The notes under the pieces are model-generated. The model saw only the letters and a list, made by a program, of their open reading frames with translations, had not been told where the DNA came from and searched no databases. From Hyphomonas sp. (GTDB taxonomy: Bacteria > Pseudomonadota > Alphaproteobacteria > Caulobacterales > Hyphomonadaceae), in NCBI RefSeq assembly GCF_016125515.1, contig NZ_WGLO01000010.1:1-64000 (forward strand): 64,000 bases of DNA. Direction: 5' to 3'. The position numbers were made by a program, and so were the translations under genes. Below are positions 18,809 to 27,786 of the stretch, piece by piece (positions within the stretch are counted from its first letter, which is position 1; every line of letters starts with the position of its first letter).

Positions 18809-19233
18809 CGAAGCCGCCGGCGACCGAAGGCGACCTCTTCGTCTTCTATGGCCTGCTCAAACGAGGCGCCGCGGGGCAGCCGGCGGACTTGCCGTTGGCG
18901 GAGGCAGGCGCGTTCGGCGCACCCTGCTGGTTCCGTGGACGAATGGTGGACCTGGGCGGCTTTCCGGGTGTGGTGGCGGGCGATGAGCTTTGCCACGGCA
19001 TCCGCTGGCGCCTAAGCGATGCGGGGATCGTGCCCGCGATGGATGAATTCGAAGACGTGACAGACGACCCGGCAACGTCGCTATACCTGCGCGTGCAGGT
19101 GGCGCTGTGCGATGAAGCGGGCGCAGAGACGGGCGAGACCGCCTGGATCTATTGGTATAATCAGGATGTCAGCGCCTGTCCCGCCGTGCCCGGCGGGAAC
19201 TGGCCGCTGGATGCAGGAAGAATTCGCAAATGA
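18805..19233 (+). CDS. Gamma-glutamylcyclotransferase-like (AIG2/GGCT fold) protein
   Basis: 142 residues starting with a GTG that overlaps the metH part 1 stop (GTGA), and ending in ATGA overlap with metH part 2. The GGCT signature is visible: VFYGLLKRG (normally YGTLRxG), a central GFPGVVAGD, and the candidate catalytic glutamate in MDEFED. These folds cleave gamma-glutamyl amines or peptides with release of 5-oxoproline, though many homologues have no assigned substrate. Being translationally coupled to both metH halves, it may act on a gamma-glutamyl or sulfur metabolite tied to homocysteine, cysteine or glutathione. That is inference. Confidence 0.82.
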   Translation: MTKPPATEGDLFVFYGLLKRGAAGQPADLPLAEAGAFGAPCWFRGRMVDLGGFPGVVAGDELCHGIRWRLSDAGIVPAMDEFEDVTDDPATSLYLRVQVALCDEAGAETGETAWIYWYNQDVSACPAVPGGNWPLDAGRIRK

Positions 19234-21869
19234 CGAAGAGCGCATCGCAGAACTTCATCAATATCGGTGAACGGACGAACGTGACCGGCTCGGCCGTGTT
19301 CCGGAAGATGATCACCGATGGGCGGTATGCCGACGCGGTGGAAGTGGCGCGCCATCAGGTCGAAAATGGCGCGCAGGTGATCGACGTCAACATGGACGAG
19401 GGTATGCTCGACGGCGTCGTCGCGATGCGTACCTTCCTGAACCTGATCGCGGCGGAGCCGGATATCGCACGCGTGCCGGTGATGATCGACTCGTCCAAGT
19501 GGGAGGTGATTGAGGCGGGCCTGAAATGCGTGCAGGGCAAGGCCATCGTCAACTCGATCTCCATGAAGGAAGGCGAGGCGAAATTCCGGGAGCAGGCGCG
19601 GGCCTGCATGGCCTATGGTGCGGCCGTGGTCGTGATGGCGTTCGACGAGGTGGGGCAGGCGGACACCAAGGCCCGCAAGGTCGAGATCTGTCAGCGCGCC
19701 TTCCGTATCCTGACGGAAGAGGTGGGGTTCCCCGCTGAAGACATCATCTTCGACCCGAACATCTTTGCGGTGGCGACCGGCATCGAAGAGCACAACAATT
19801 ACGCGCTCGATTTCATCGAGGCGGCGCGGGAAATCCGCGCGACTTGCCCCGGCTGCCATATCTCCGGCGGGCTTTCGAACGTCTCGTTCAGCTTCCGGGG
19901 CAATGAGCCGGTGCGCCGGGCGATGCACTCGGTGTTTCTCTATCATGCCATCCCGGCGGGCATGGACATGGGCATCGTCAATGCCGGCCAGCTTGATATC
20001 TATGACGACATTGAGCCTGAGCTGCGCGCGCGTGTCGAGGATGTGATCCTCAATCGCCGCGCGGATGCGACCGAGCGGCTGATCGAGATTGCCGAGGGCC
20101 TGAAGGGCCAGAAGGGCAAGAGCGCGGAAAAGGACCTGAAATGGCGCGATGCGCCGGTGGCGAAACGCCTTGAATACGCGCTGGTGCACGGTATCACCGA
20201 ATTCATCGATCAGGATACGGAAGAGGCGCGCCTGTCGGTCGAGCGCCCGCTGCACGTGATCGAAGGACCGCTGATGGATGGCATGAACGTCGTCGGCGAC
20301 CTGTTCGGATCCGGCAAGATGTTCCTGCCGCAGGTGGTGAAGTCGGCGCGCGTGATGAAGCAGGCGGTCGCCTGGCTCGAACCCTTCATGGAAGAGGAGA
20401 AGCAGCGTCTCGGCACGGTGGACGTCTCCAATGGCAAGGTGCTGATGGCGACCGTAAAAGGCGACGTGCACGACATCGGCAAGAATATCGTTGGCGTGGT
20501 GCTGGCCTGTAACGGCTATGACATCATTGACCTTGGCGTGATGGTGCCGGCCGAAAAGATTCTTGAAACGGCCATTAATGAGAAGGTCGACATCATCGGC
20601 CTGTCCGGTCTGATCACGCCGAGCCTCGACGAGATGGTGTTTGTCGCCAGCGAGATGCAGCGGCGCGGGATGACGCAGCCTCTTCTGATCGGCGGGGCAA
20701 CGACGAGCCCGGCGCATACGGCTGTGAAGATCGATCCAGTCATCCGTTCGGCGCCGGTGATCCATGTGGTGGATGCCAGCCGCGCCGTGGGTGTCGTCTC
20801 GGCGCTCCTGAACGACGAGGACCGACCGGCCCTGGTCGCACAGACGCGCGCACGCTACGAACGCATGCGTGAAGCGCGCAAGGATGGTCCGCCGAAGCCC
20901 CGGTTGTCGCTGGCGGACGCGCGCAAGGCCGCCTTCCGGCCCGACTGGGCGAACTACACCGCGCCGAAACCGGCCTTCACGGGTACGCGCACATTCGAGG
21001 GCATCGATCTGGCCACGCTGGCCCGGTACATCGACTGGACGCCTTACTTCTCTGCCTGGGACCTTGCCGGCCACTATCCGGAAATCCTGGAAGATGCGGT
21101 GGTCGGCGAGGCAGCGCGGGGCCTATGGCGCGATACCGAAGCAATGATGCAACGGCTGATCGGCGAAAGCTGGTTCAATCCCAAAGCCGTGGTTGGCTTC
21201 TGGGGCGCGAAGGCGGTGGGCGACGATATCCGTCTCAGCACCGGCGACACGTTCCATACGCTCCGCCAGCAGATGAAGAAGGACAATGGTCGCGCCAACT
21301 ATGCGCTTTCAGACTTCATTGCGCCTGAGGGCGAGGACTGGATCGGCGGCTTCTGCGTGACCGCCGGCCCGGAAGCCGACCGGATTGCCGAGACGTTCAA
21401 AGCCAAAGGCGACGACTATTCCTCGATCATGGTCAAGGCGCTGGCTGACCGGTTTGCCGAGGCGATGGCGGAATACATGCACGAGCGCGTGCGCAAGGAA
21501 TTGTGGGGCTATGCGCCAGATGAAGCGCTGACGCGCGAGGAGCTGATTGCCGAGAAGTATCGCGGCATCCGGCCCGCGCCCGGCTATCCGTCGCAACCGG
21601 AACATTCCGAGAAGGCGACCCTGTTCCGCCTGCTGGATGCCGAACGGCAGATCGGTGTGGAGCTTACCTCAAGCTTTGCGATGAACCCGGCACCGTCCGT
21701 GTCCGGAATGTATTTCGCAAACCCTGCGGCGATTTATTTTGCGCTCGGCCGTATCGAGCGCGACCAGGTGGAGGATTATGCCCGCCGCAAGGGCTGGGAC
21801 GTGAAGACGGCCGAGCGCTGGCTGGCGCCGGTGCTGAATTTCGATCCGTTCGTTCTGGTCGAGGCCTAA
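19230..21869 (+). CDS. metH: Methionine synthase, folate-, cobalamin- and activation-domain module (MetH part 2)
   Basis: 879 residues. Domains in order are: pterin-binding ([17 protein letters not shown] at the start, then [11 protein letters not shown]); cobalamin cap and Rossmann domain with the base-off ligand motif DVHDIG near residue 413, then GLSGLITPS and IGGATTS; and the SAM-binding reactivation domain from about residue 580 ([13 protein letters not shown]). It transfers a methyl group from 5-methyl-THF through B12 to homocysteine held by part 1. The reactivation domain uses SAM, so SAH/SAM control by the operon's regulator makes sense. It overlaps the GGCT-like gene by 4 bp. Confidence 0.97.
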   Translation: MTKSASQNFINIGERTNVTGSAVFRKMITDGRYADAVEVARHQVENGAQVIDVNMDEGMLDGVVAMRTFLNLIAAEPDIARVPVMIDSSKWEVIEAGLKCVQGKAIVNSISMKEGEAKFREQARACMAYGAAVVVMAFDEVGQADTKARKVEICQRAFRILTEEVGFPAEDIIFDPNIFAVATGIEEHNNYALDFIEAAREIRATCPGCHISGGLSNVSFSFRGNEPVRRAMHSVFLYHAIPAGMDMGIVNAGQLDIYDDIEPELRARVEDVILNRRADATERLIEIAEGLKGQKGKSAEKDLKWRDAPVAKRLEYALVHGITEFIDQDTEEARLSVERPLHVIEGPLMDGMNVVGDLFGSGKMFLPQVVKSARVMKQAVAWLEPFMEEEKQRLGTVDVSNGKVLMATVKGDVHDIGKNIVGVVLACNGYDIIDLGVMVPAEKILETAINEKVDIIGLSGLITPSLDEMVFVASEMQRRGMTQPLLIGGATTSPAHTAVKIDPVIRSAPVIHVVDASRAVGVVSALLNDEDRPALVAQTRARYERMREARKDGPPKPRLSLADARKAAFRPDWANYTAPKPAFTGTRTFEGIDLATLARYIDWTPYFSAWDLAGHYPEILEDAVVGEAARGLWRDTEAMMQRLIGESWFNPKAVVGFWGAKAVGDDIRLSTGDTFHTLRQQMKKDNGRANYALSDFIAPEGEDWIGGFCVTAGPEADRIAETFKAKGDDYSSIMVKALADRFAEAMAEYMHERVRKELWGYAPDEALTREELIAEKYRGIRPAPGYPSQPEHSEKATLFRLLDAERQIGVELTSSFAMNPAPSVSGMYFANPAAIYFALGRIERDQVEDYARRKGWDVKTAERWLAPVLNFDPFVLVEA

Positions 21870-21872
21870 ACG

Positions 21873-22253
21873 TTGCGCCTGCGGACCGTGACGTTCGTGG
21901 TGCCGGATTATAAGGCCGGTCTTGCGTTCTTTGTGGGCAAGCTCGGGTTCGATCTGGTCGAAGACACGTTGCTCGGAGGCGGCAAGCGCTGGGTGGTTGT
22001 GGCGCCGAAGGGCGCAGAAACGCGGTTGCTGCTGGCGGTGGCCGATGGTGACGCTCAGCGCGCCGCCATCGGAAACCAGACAGGCGGCCGCGTCGCCTTC
22101 TTTCTGGAGACGGACGATTTTGACCGCGATCATGCCGCGTTCGCCGGGCGTGGCGTGACCTTCATGGAAGCGCCGCGCCGGGAAGAATATGGAACCGTCG
22201 CCGTGTTCCGCGACGATTTCGGGAATCTGTGGGACCTTATCCAGATCGTTTGA
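21873..22253 (+). CDS. VOC family protein (glyoxalase/bleomycin-resistance fold)
   Basis: 126 residues, one vicinal-oxygen-chelate domain of two beta-alpha-beta repeats (LRTVTFVVPDYKAGLAFFVGKLGF and the C-terminal VFRDDFGNLWDLIQ). The start is a TTG three bases after the metH stop; no ATG or GTG allows the first beta strand. Proteins of this type can be lactoylglutathione lyases, dioxygenases or resistance proteins. The substrate is unknown. It is the last gene of the SAM-cycle operon, and its 3' end overlaps the remnant of a DUF5694 gene on the other strand. Confidence 0.8.
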   Translation: MRLRTVTFVVPDYKAGLAFFVGKLGFDLVEDTLLGGGKRWVVVAPKGAETRLLLAVADGDAQRAAIGNQTGGRVAFFLETDDFDRDHAAFAGRGVTFMEAPRREEYGTVAVFRDDFGNLWDLIQIV

Positions 22254-23008
22254 TCTTCGAGATAGTCCGCCGGCTCAACGCGCGAGAAGCCCGGCGTGCT
22301 TTCGGTGAAGTGGCGCAGCCAATAGGCATGGTCGGAGCCGTCGAGCACGATCACGCGGTTGCCGGGCTTGGTCGTTGCGGCGATCTTGCTGAAGGTGAGG
22401 GCATTGCGCGCGAACCAGCCGTCATTGAGCAGCGCGCAGGGCTCGCTCGTCGCATCGGCGAGTTTGAGCGGGCCATAATAGAAGGCGTTGTGCATCGCCG
22501 TGATCTACGTTGGATCCTTCTGGCGTGCGAGCAGCTGCGAGATGGTCTCGGCCTTCCGGGCCTCCGAGAATTTGGTCGCCTCGGCTTGCACCTTGTCGAA
22601 GGGGAAGAAATCAATCTCGCCTTCGCGCGTATCAGCGCCGTTGACCCGCTCGATGCCCAGCTCATGCGCCTGCCGGTAGGCGATCGGGGCGACCTCGTTA
22701 CTGTTCGAAAGCAAATCGTCGGGCGCGAAATCCATGTAGCCGGCGTCAAGAAAGTCCGGTCGTTTGTTTTCAGCTTCCACCATGATGGCGGTGAGCTGGA
22801 AGACAGCCAGACGACGCACAAGCGCTTCGAGTTCGGCCCGGCGGACAGGCGTGAGCACGTCGTCGGCTTCTGCGTTGACGAGATCTGCGCCGGGGTTGGC
22901 GAAGTGCCACGACCCGAGCACCAGCACTTGCCGGGATGCGGCGTCGGTTTCTGCTTGCGGGGCCATGCGTTCGGCAATGGTCGAACAGGCTACGGGCAGG
23001 GTCAGCAA
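22130..23008 (-). pseudogene. Broken DUF5694 (TraB-like) lipoprotein gene
   Basis: Two pieces of one DUF5694 protein lie in the same frame. The first (22505-23008) holds VLVLGSWHFANPG and PFDKVQAEATKF; the second (from about 22495 down) holds MHNAFYYGPLKLAD and DGSDHAYWLRHF. They are split by an in-frame TAG at 22505-22507 where relatives probably carry a tyrosine (DPT*ITAMHNAF). The natural start also seems lost. Upstream codons continue a lipoprotein signal (RTKKLKLAALALLTLPVACS) with no ATG or GTG, and the first usable codon is a TTG inside it. The domain probably ended near 22254, so the overlap with the VOC gene beyond that may be fortuitous. A sequencing error at the TAG cannot be excluded. 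Confidence 0.75.
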
Positions 23009-23161
23009 GGCCAGCGCGGCGAGTTTCAGTTTCTTGGTACGACTCCGGATTACCCGTTCAGATGCAGCGGCAAGCTACGGCGGATGCAAAGGCGGCAAAG
23101 AAATGTGAGCCTAGCGAGCCCGCCCCGAGTCGCTATAAGCCGACGTCGTGACAGCCTTGTC

Positions 23162-24601
23162 ATGACGGAGTTCCAGATGCCCAAATCGCCCCTGCGTGCC
23201 GAGAATGCCAAGATCGTCGCGACCCTTGGGCCGCGCAGCCGGTCGCTGAAGGAGATCCGAGCGCTGGCCGAGGCGGGCGCCGATGTGTTCCGTCTGAACT
23301 TCTCCCATGGCAGCCATGAGGATCACCGGCAGACGCTGGAGACCGTGCGCAAGGTTGAGGCGCTGGTCGGACGGCCGCTCGCGGCGTTGGCAGACCTTCA
23401 GGGTCCGAAGGTGCGCGTCGGCAGTTTTCCGGGCGGGGAGATGAAGGTGGCCTGGCGGTCGGAATATCCGCTGGTGGCGGCCGAGACGACCGGCGCGCCC
23501 GATACGATTCCGGTGCCGCACAAGGCGATCCTCGACCAGCTGGCCGAAGGCGACACGATCCTTGTGGATGATGGTAAGCTGATTTTCACGGTGACCCAGG
23601 CTGGCAAGACGCCAACCGTGCGCGCCGATGTGCCGGGCAAGATTTCAGACAAGAAGGGTTTTACCGTGCGCGGCAAGGCGCTGCCGGTGAAGGCGCTGAC
23701 CGACAAGGACAAGGCGGACCTGGAATTTGCCTTGTCGATCGGTGTCGACCTTGTAGCGCTGTCCTTCGTTCAATCGGTGGCCGACATCGCGATGACCAAG
23801 GCGATCATCAATGGCCGCGCGCCGCTGATCGCGAAGCTGGAGAAGCCTGCGGCGTTGGGTGAGCTGCGCGAGATCATCCAGGCTTCCGATGGCGTGATGG
23901 TCGCGCGGGGCGACCTCGGCGTGGAATACCCGCCGGAAGAAGTGCCGGTGATCCAGCGGCGCATCATCCGCGCGGCGCGGGCCGCAGGCCGGCCGGTGAT
24001 TGTTGCGACGCAGATGCTGGAATCCATGATCGAGAATTCGGCGCCGACCCGGGCGGAAGCCTCGGACGTTGCCACGGCGATCTATCAGGGGGCCGACGCC
24101 GTGATGCTGTCGGCCGAGACCGCCGTTGGTCGCCATCCGGCGACGGCGGTGGCGATCATGTCACGGATCATCCGCGCGACCGAGAATGCCGAGGACTATC
24201 GCAGTTCGATGACGCAGTTCGACGGCGATGAGCTGGCGCAGACAGCGATTGATGTGGTTGCGCAGACGTCTCTGGGCATGGCCGCTGCTGAAGGCGCCTC
24301 GGCATTGGCGCTGCGAACGGGGGCGTTCGAGCGGCTCGCGCGGTTCTCCCGGGTGCGCGGGGCAACGCCGATCCTCTATGGATCCATCGAGGATGCACGG
24401 GTGCGTCAGGCGTGCCTTCTTTGGGGCGTGCATCCGCACAAGCTCGATGCGGGAGTCGAGAACTGGTACCGCGCGCTGATGAAGGCGGCGGGCCTGGAGG
24501 GCCGCGTCGCCTATGCGCGCTGGGCGGGGGACGAGTCGCGCTTTGCCTGGGAGATCGGAGTCGGCAAGGGCCTCGATGGCAAACCGATCACTGGCGTATG
24601 A
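23162..24601 (+). CDS. pyk: Pyruvate kinase
   Basis: 479 residues, normal length. The barrel start is KIVATLGPRSRS and RLNFSHGS. ADLQGPKVRVG leads into the B domain. The catalytic-site region is LEKPAALGELREI, then VARGDLGVEYP, ATQMLESMI and DAVMLSAETAVG. The start at 23162 (MTEFQMPKS) is preferred; an ATG at 23177 is possible, and the very long upstream frame is spurious. It converts phosphoenolpyruvate and ADP to pyruvate and ATP. The stop overlaps the 3' end of the convergent retropepsin-like gene by 14 bp. Confidence 0.96.
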   Translation: MTEFQMPKSPLRAENAKIVATLGPRSRSLKEIRALAEAGADVFRLNFSHGSHEDHRQTLETVRKVEALVGRPLAALADLQGPKVRVGSFPGGEMKVAWRSEYPLVAAETTGAPDTIPVPHKAILDQLAEGDTILVDDGKLIFTVTQAGKTPTVRADVPGKISDKKGFTVRGKALPVKALTDKDKADLEFALSIGVDLVALSFVQSVADIAMTKAIINGRAPLIAKLEKPAALGELREIIQASDGVMVARGDLGVEYPPEEVPVIQRRIIRAARAAGRPVIVATQMLESMIENSAPTRAEASDVATAIYQGADAVMLSAETAVGRHPATAVAIMSRIIRATENAEDYRSSMTQFDGDELAQTAIDVVAQTSLGMAAAEGASALALRTGAFERLARFSRVRGATPILYGSIEDARVRQACLLWGVHPHKLDAGVENWYRALMKAAGLEGRVAYARWAGDESRFAWEIGVGKGLDGKPITGV

Positions 24602-25115
24602 TCATCTGCCCCTGACGGACTTCGTAGGAATTCAGTTCGCCGAGGAAGGTCATGCCGAGTAGGGATTGTTCTAGGCCGCTGGTCAGGATCACCGCATCGA
24701 CATTCTCGATCTTTACCCGGCCGATCCGGATGCTCTCGAGCGTGACGGGAGCGCCATAGGTGATGCCGCCGGCGGTTCGGATTTCGGAATCGAATTCGAG
24801 TTCCTCGGGTTTCAGGCCAAGGCGCTGGGCGTCGAAGTAGGTCAGCGCGACGATGCTGGCGCCGGTATCGACCATGAACTTAATCTGCGTTCCGCCGACA
24901 TCGGCGCGGGTCCAGAAATGGCCGTCATTTTCCTTGTCGATGAAAGCGGCGCGGGACCCGGGCAGGGCCGTCGGTTCCGGTGTGGCGGCGGCGACCATGG
25001 CGACCGGTTCGGGCTCGGCGGCGTCTTCCTTGAACTTCGGGGCAATGCCGAAAGCGATGACCATCGCGGCGGCGACAGCGGTGAACATGACGAAGAACAG
25101 GTTGCGCAAGGCCAT
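24588..25115 (-). CDS. Retropepsin-like aspartic protease, TIGR02281 family, membrane-anchored
   Basis: 175 residues. An N-terminal membrane anchor (about residues 5-25) and a short linker precede a single retropepsin-fold domain with the active-site motif FMVDTGASIVAL. Like retroviral protease it would need to dimerise to form the two-aspartate site. Members of this family are widespread in alphaproteobacteria and usually encoded next to a DUF1289 gene, as here (4 bp gap). The active domain is expected on the periplasmic side. Natural substrates are not established. Confidence 0.9.
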   Translation of the reverse strand: MALRNLFFVMFTAVAAAMVIAFGIAPKFKEDAAEPEPVAMVAAATPEPTALPGSRAAFIDKENDGHFWTRADVGGTQIKFMVDTGASIVALTYFDAQRLGLKPEELEFDSEIRTAGGITYGAPVTLESIRIGRVKIENVDAVILTSGLEQSLLGMTFLGELNSYEVRQGQMIIRQ

Positions 25116-25119
25116 CGTG

Positions 25120-25314
25120 TCAGCGTTTTCCCATCGATTCTAGGCGCGCGATCCGTTCGGGCAGCAGCGCAGTGACCTGTTCGCGGGCCTCGGCGCCCAT
25201 TTTTACCCATCCGCCGATCTCCGGCAGGGTCCGGCCACAGCCGAGGCAAAGCCCGGTTTTTCCGTCAACGGCGCAAACCTTGATACAGGGGCTCTTTATA
25301 GGTTCGACGGGCAT
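25120..25314 (-). CDS. DUF1289 domain small cysteine-rich protein
   Basis: 64 residues. It has the family pattern of clustered cysteines: SPCIKVC...GLCLGCGRTLPEIGGW. The four cysteines suggest a small metal- or redox-active site. No function is assigned. It is the upstream partner of the retropepsin-like gene on the same strand. Confidence 0.88.
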   Translation of the reverse strand: MPVEPIKSPCIKVCAVDGKTGLCLGCGRTLPEIGGWVKMGAEAREQVTALLPERIARLESMGKR

Positions 25315-25448
25315 GTTTATAGCAAATACTGAATGGGGACTCTCTGCAAGTATTGCATGAACGCCGTAATAAAACCTTGCCGGACAGAGCCCGGAATTTT
25401 TGTTAATCTAAACGCTGCGCTCGTATTTGGCGCAGGGAGTAATGTGTA

Positions 25449-26450
25449 TTGAGCGATCCTGCGGCCCAGAAGTCTCCCCTGTCGGATGTCCGCGACCTGA
25501 TTCTCAAGCCGGTCGAACCCGACACGGCGTCCGGCAATAAGGTCCGCGACGCACTGCTCGGCATGGGCCGGGAGGGCGATTTCGGTCGCCTGGGCGAGGC
25601 GGCCGAATGGCTGGCCAGATGGCAGCGCCGGTTCCCGCCACGCATCGAGAAGCCGACCCTGGCCATCTTCGCCGGTTCGCACGGGATCGTGGATGCAGGT
25701 GTGTCGCTGTCGAGCAATTCAGATACCCGCGCCCACATCGATGCGCTGCGCGAAGGCAAGGCCCCGTTGTCGGCGATCGCGACCCAGGCCGGTGCCACCG
25801 TGCGCGTATTCGAGCTGGCGCTGGACCGGCCGACGCCCAGCATCGCGCAGGAACCGGCCATGACCGAGCGCGAGTGCGCGGCAACCATCGCCTATGGCTT
25901 TGAAGCGGTCGAGGACCAGCCCGACCTGCTCGCAATTGCCGTTTCAGGCGCCGGCGTCGGGACGGCGGCGGCGGCTGTAGCCTGTGCGCTTTACGGCGGA
26001 TCGCCGGACTATTGGGTGCGCCCGAGCGCCCAGACGCCGGCGAGCCTGTCGACCAAGCGGAGCCAACTGGTCAACGACGCCCTGCGTCTGCACCGGGGCC
26101 ATTTGTCCGATCCTCTGGAAGCGCTGCGCTGTCTCGGCGGGCGCGAGCTCGCCGCCTGTGTCGGAGCGATCATCGCAGCGCGCCATCAGAGCATCCCGGT
26201 GGTACTCGACGGGTTCGCGACCACCATCGCGGCCGGTGTGGTGCACGCTGTGTCTCCTTCGGCAGTCAGCCATTGCCTCGCCTCTCACATCACCCAGCGC
26301 CCGGCGCACGAAGCGGCGTTGGAGCGGGTCGGACTTGCGCCGCTGCTCCAACTGCAATTCCAGACCGGCGGCGGCCTCGGCTCGGCGTCGGCCATCGGCG
26401 TGCTGAAGACCGCGTGCGCGCCTTTTATTGCCAAGCCCGCAGACGCCTGA
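25449..26450 (+). CDS. CobT-like phosphoribosyltransferase homologue lacking the catalytic glutamates
   Basis: 333 residues, CobT length, with recognisable CobT landmarks: IFAGSHGIVDAGVS (normally FAGNHGV), DPLEALRCLGGRELAA, VPVVLDGF-like IPVVLDGFATT and HCLASH. Two conserved sites are changed. The GEMGIGNTT segment reads AVSGAGVGTAA, and the C-terminal RLGEGSGA reads FQTGGGLGSA, so the glutamate proposed as catalytic base in Salmonella CobT (E317) is glycine. Standard dimethylbenzimidazole phosphoribosyltransferase activity is therefore doubtful. It could use another acceptor base or serve as a partner subunit, as in phenol-activating ArsAB. The start is a TTG with GGGAG ten bases upstream. 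No other cob gene is nearby. Confidence 0.75.
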   Translation: MSDPAAQKSPLSDVRDLILKPVEPDTASGNKVRDALLGMGREGDFGRLGEAAEWLARWQRRFPPRIEKPTLAIFAGSHGIVDAGVSLSSNSDTRAHIDALREGKAPLSAIATQAGATVRVFELALDRPTPSIAQEPAMTERECAATIAYGFEAVEDQPDLLAIAVSGAGVGTAAAAVACALYGGSPDYWVRPSAQTPASLSTKRSQLVNDALRLHRGHLSDPLEALRCLGGRELAACVGAIIAARHQSIPVVLDGFATTIAAGVVHAVSPSAVSHCLASHITQRPAHEAALERVGLAPLLQLQFQTGGGLGSASAIGVLKTACAPFIAKPADA

Positions 26451-26475
26451 CGTCAGGTTCACTGCGGCATTCTTT

Positions 26476-26491
26476 ACGTTTACGTGCACGT
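26476..26491. promoter_or_regulatory. Three ACGT boxes at 6-bp spacing upstream of the acyl-CoA dehydrogenase pair
   Basis: The sequence TTTACGTTTACGTGCACGTC contains ACGT at 26476, 26482 and 26488, with a perfect 10-bp palindrome ACGTGCACGT at 26482-26491. The left part resembles the TTTACGTTTACGT half of boxes described for LiuR-type MerR regulators of fatty-acid and branched-chain catabolism. It lies 75 bp before the dehydrogenase start, in the only sizeable gap, where a promoter is expected. No such regulator is encoded nearby. Confidence 0.4.
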
Positions 26492-26566
26492 CACCTTGCC
26501 AGCGTACACTTTTGACTGACATAGAGGTGCCAATAAGCACCCAGAGGTATCGGAGGAATATCGGCC

Positions 26567-27760
26567 ATGAATCTCGACTTCACGCCTGAAGAGATCGCCT
26601 TTCGCGATGAAGTGCGCGCGTTTATCCGCGACAATTATCCGAAGGAACTGGCGGGGGTCGGCACCCGCGAAGATCTGACGCGCGAGCAGTTCCTCGCCTG
26701 GCACAAGATCCTCGGCAAGAAGGGCTGGTCGGCTCCGGCCTGGCCGAAGAAATACGGCGGCACCGGCTGGACCTCCACCCAGCGCTATATCTGGTCTGAA
26801 GAGAATGCGCGCATGGACACGATCATGCCGCTGCCGTTCTCGGTTTCGATGGTCGGCCCGGTGATTTACACCTTCGGCAGCGAAGAGCAGAAGGCGAAAC
26901 ACCTGCCGGGTATCCTGTCGGGTGAAGTGTGGTGGTGCCAAGGCTATTCCGAGCCGGGCGCCGGCTCGGACCTTGCGAGCGTGAAGACTACAGCCGTCCG
27001 CGACGGCGACCATTACGTGATCAACGGCCAGAAGACATGGACGACGCTGGCCCAGCACGCCGACTGGGGCTTCTTCCTCTGCCGCACCGACCCGTCGGCC
27101 AAGCAGCAGGAAGGCATCAGCTTTATACTCGTCGACATGAAGACGCCGGGCATCGAAGTGCGCCCGATCAAGCTGATCGACGGCACGCATGAAGTGAACG
27201 AGACTTGGCTGACGGACGTGCGCGTTCCGGTCGAGAACCTCGTCGGCAAGGAAAACGAAGGCTGGACCTATGCGAAATTCCTGCTCGCGCACGAGCGCTC
27301 GGGCATCGCCGGCGTGGCGCGTTCCAAGCGCGGTATCGAGCGTCTGCGCGACATCGCGTCGTCGGAAACCATCGACGGAACACCGCTGATCACCAACGGT
27401 GATTTCGCCCGCAAGATCAGCCAGCTGGAAATCGACCTGACCGCCCTCGAATTCACCGAGCTTCGCACGCTGGCTTCGGAAGCGGCCGGCAAGGGCCCGG
27501 GTCCGGAAAGCTCGATCCTGAAGGTGAAGGGCACCGAGATCCAGCAGCGCCTGACCGAGCTGACGCTCGAAGCGGTCGGCAATTACGGCGCGCCCTATGC
27601 CCGCGGCATGGACGGCCACGGCATCAACGATTTCGGTGTCGGTCCGGACTATTCTAACTATGCGGCCGATACGTATTTCAACATGCGCAAGACGTCGATC
27701 TACGGTGGATCCAACGAGATTCAGCGCAACATCATCACGAAAATGATCCTCGGCCTTTAA
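26567..27760 (+). CDS. Acyl-CoA dehydrogenase, large-type subunit of a pair
   Basis: 397 residues with the CQGYSEPGAGSDLASV signature, a central beta domain (KTWTTLAQHADWGFFLCRT) and the C-terminal YGGSNEIQRNII. A GGAGG ribosome binding site precedes the ATG. It is paired with a shorter dehydrogenase 26 bp downstream. Such pairs encode heteromeric FadE enzymes (alpha2beta2) that oxidise bulky CoA thioesters, for example steroid side chains, in mycobacteria and other bacteria. The pairing is seen; the heteromeric nature and substrate are inference. Confidence 0.93.
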   Translation: MNLDFTPEEIAFRDEVRAFIRDNYPKELAGVGTREDLTREQFLAWHKILGKKGWSAPAWPKKYGGTGWTSTQRYIWSEENARMDTIMPLPFSVSMVGPVIYTFGSEEQKAKHLPGILSGEVWWCQGYSEPGAGSDLASVKTTAVRDGDHYVINGQKTWTTLAQHADWGFFLCRTDPSAKQQEGISFILVDMKTPGIEVRPIKLIDGTHEVNETWLTDVRVPVENLVGKENEGWTYAKFLLAHERSGIAGVARSKRGIERLRDIASSETIDGTPLITNGDFARKISQLEIDLTALEFTELRTLASEAAGKGPGPESSILKVKGTEIQQRLTELTLEAVGNYGAPYARGMDGHGINDFGVGPDYSNYAADTYFNMRKTSIYGGSNEIQRNIITKMILGL

Positions 27761-27786
27761 GGCGCTGGGACTGGGAGGTTTAGACC

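Noticed and set aside
19161-21074. 637-residue reading frame on the minus strand inside metH part 2
   Set aside because: It is an antisense shadow of high-GC3 coding DNA; the plus strand encodes all MetH motifs and the antisense product is His/Arg-rich with no domain.
25315-25448. Cobalamin riboswitch upstream of the CobT-like gene
   Set aside because: The gap is short and no B12-box consensus is visible.
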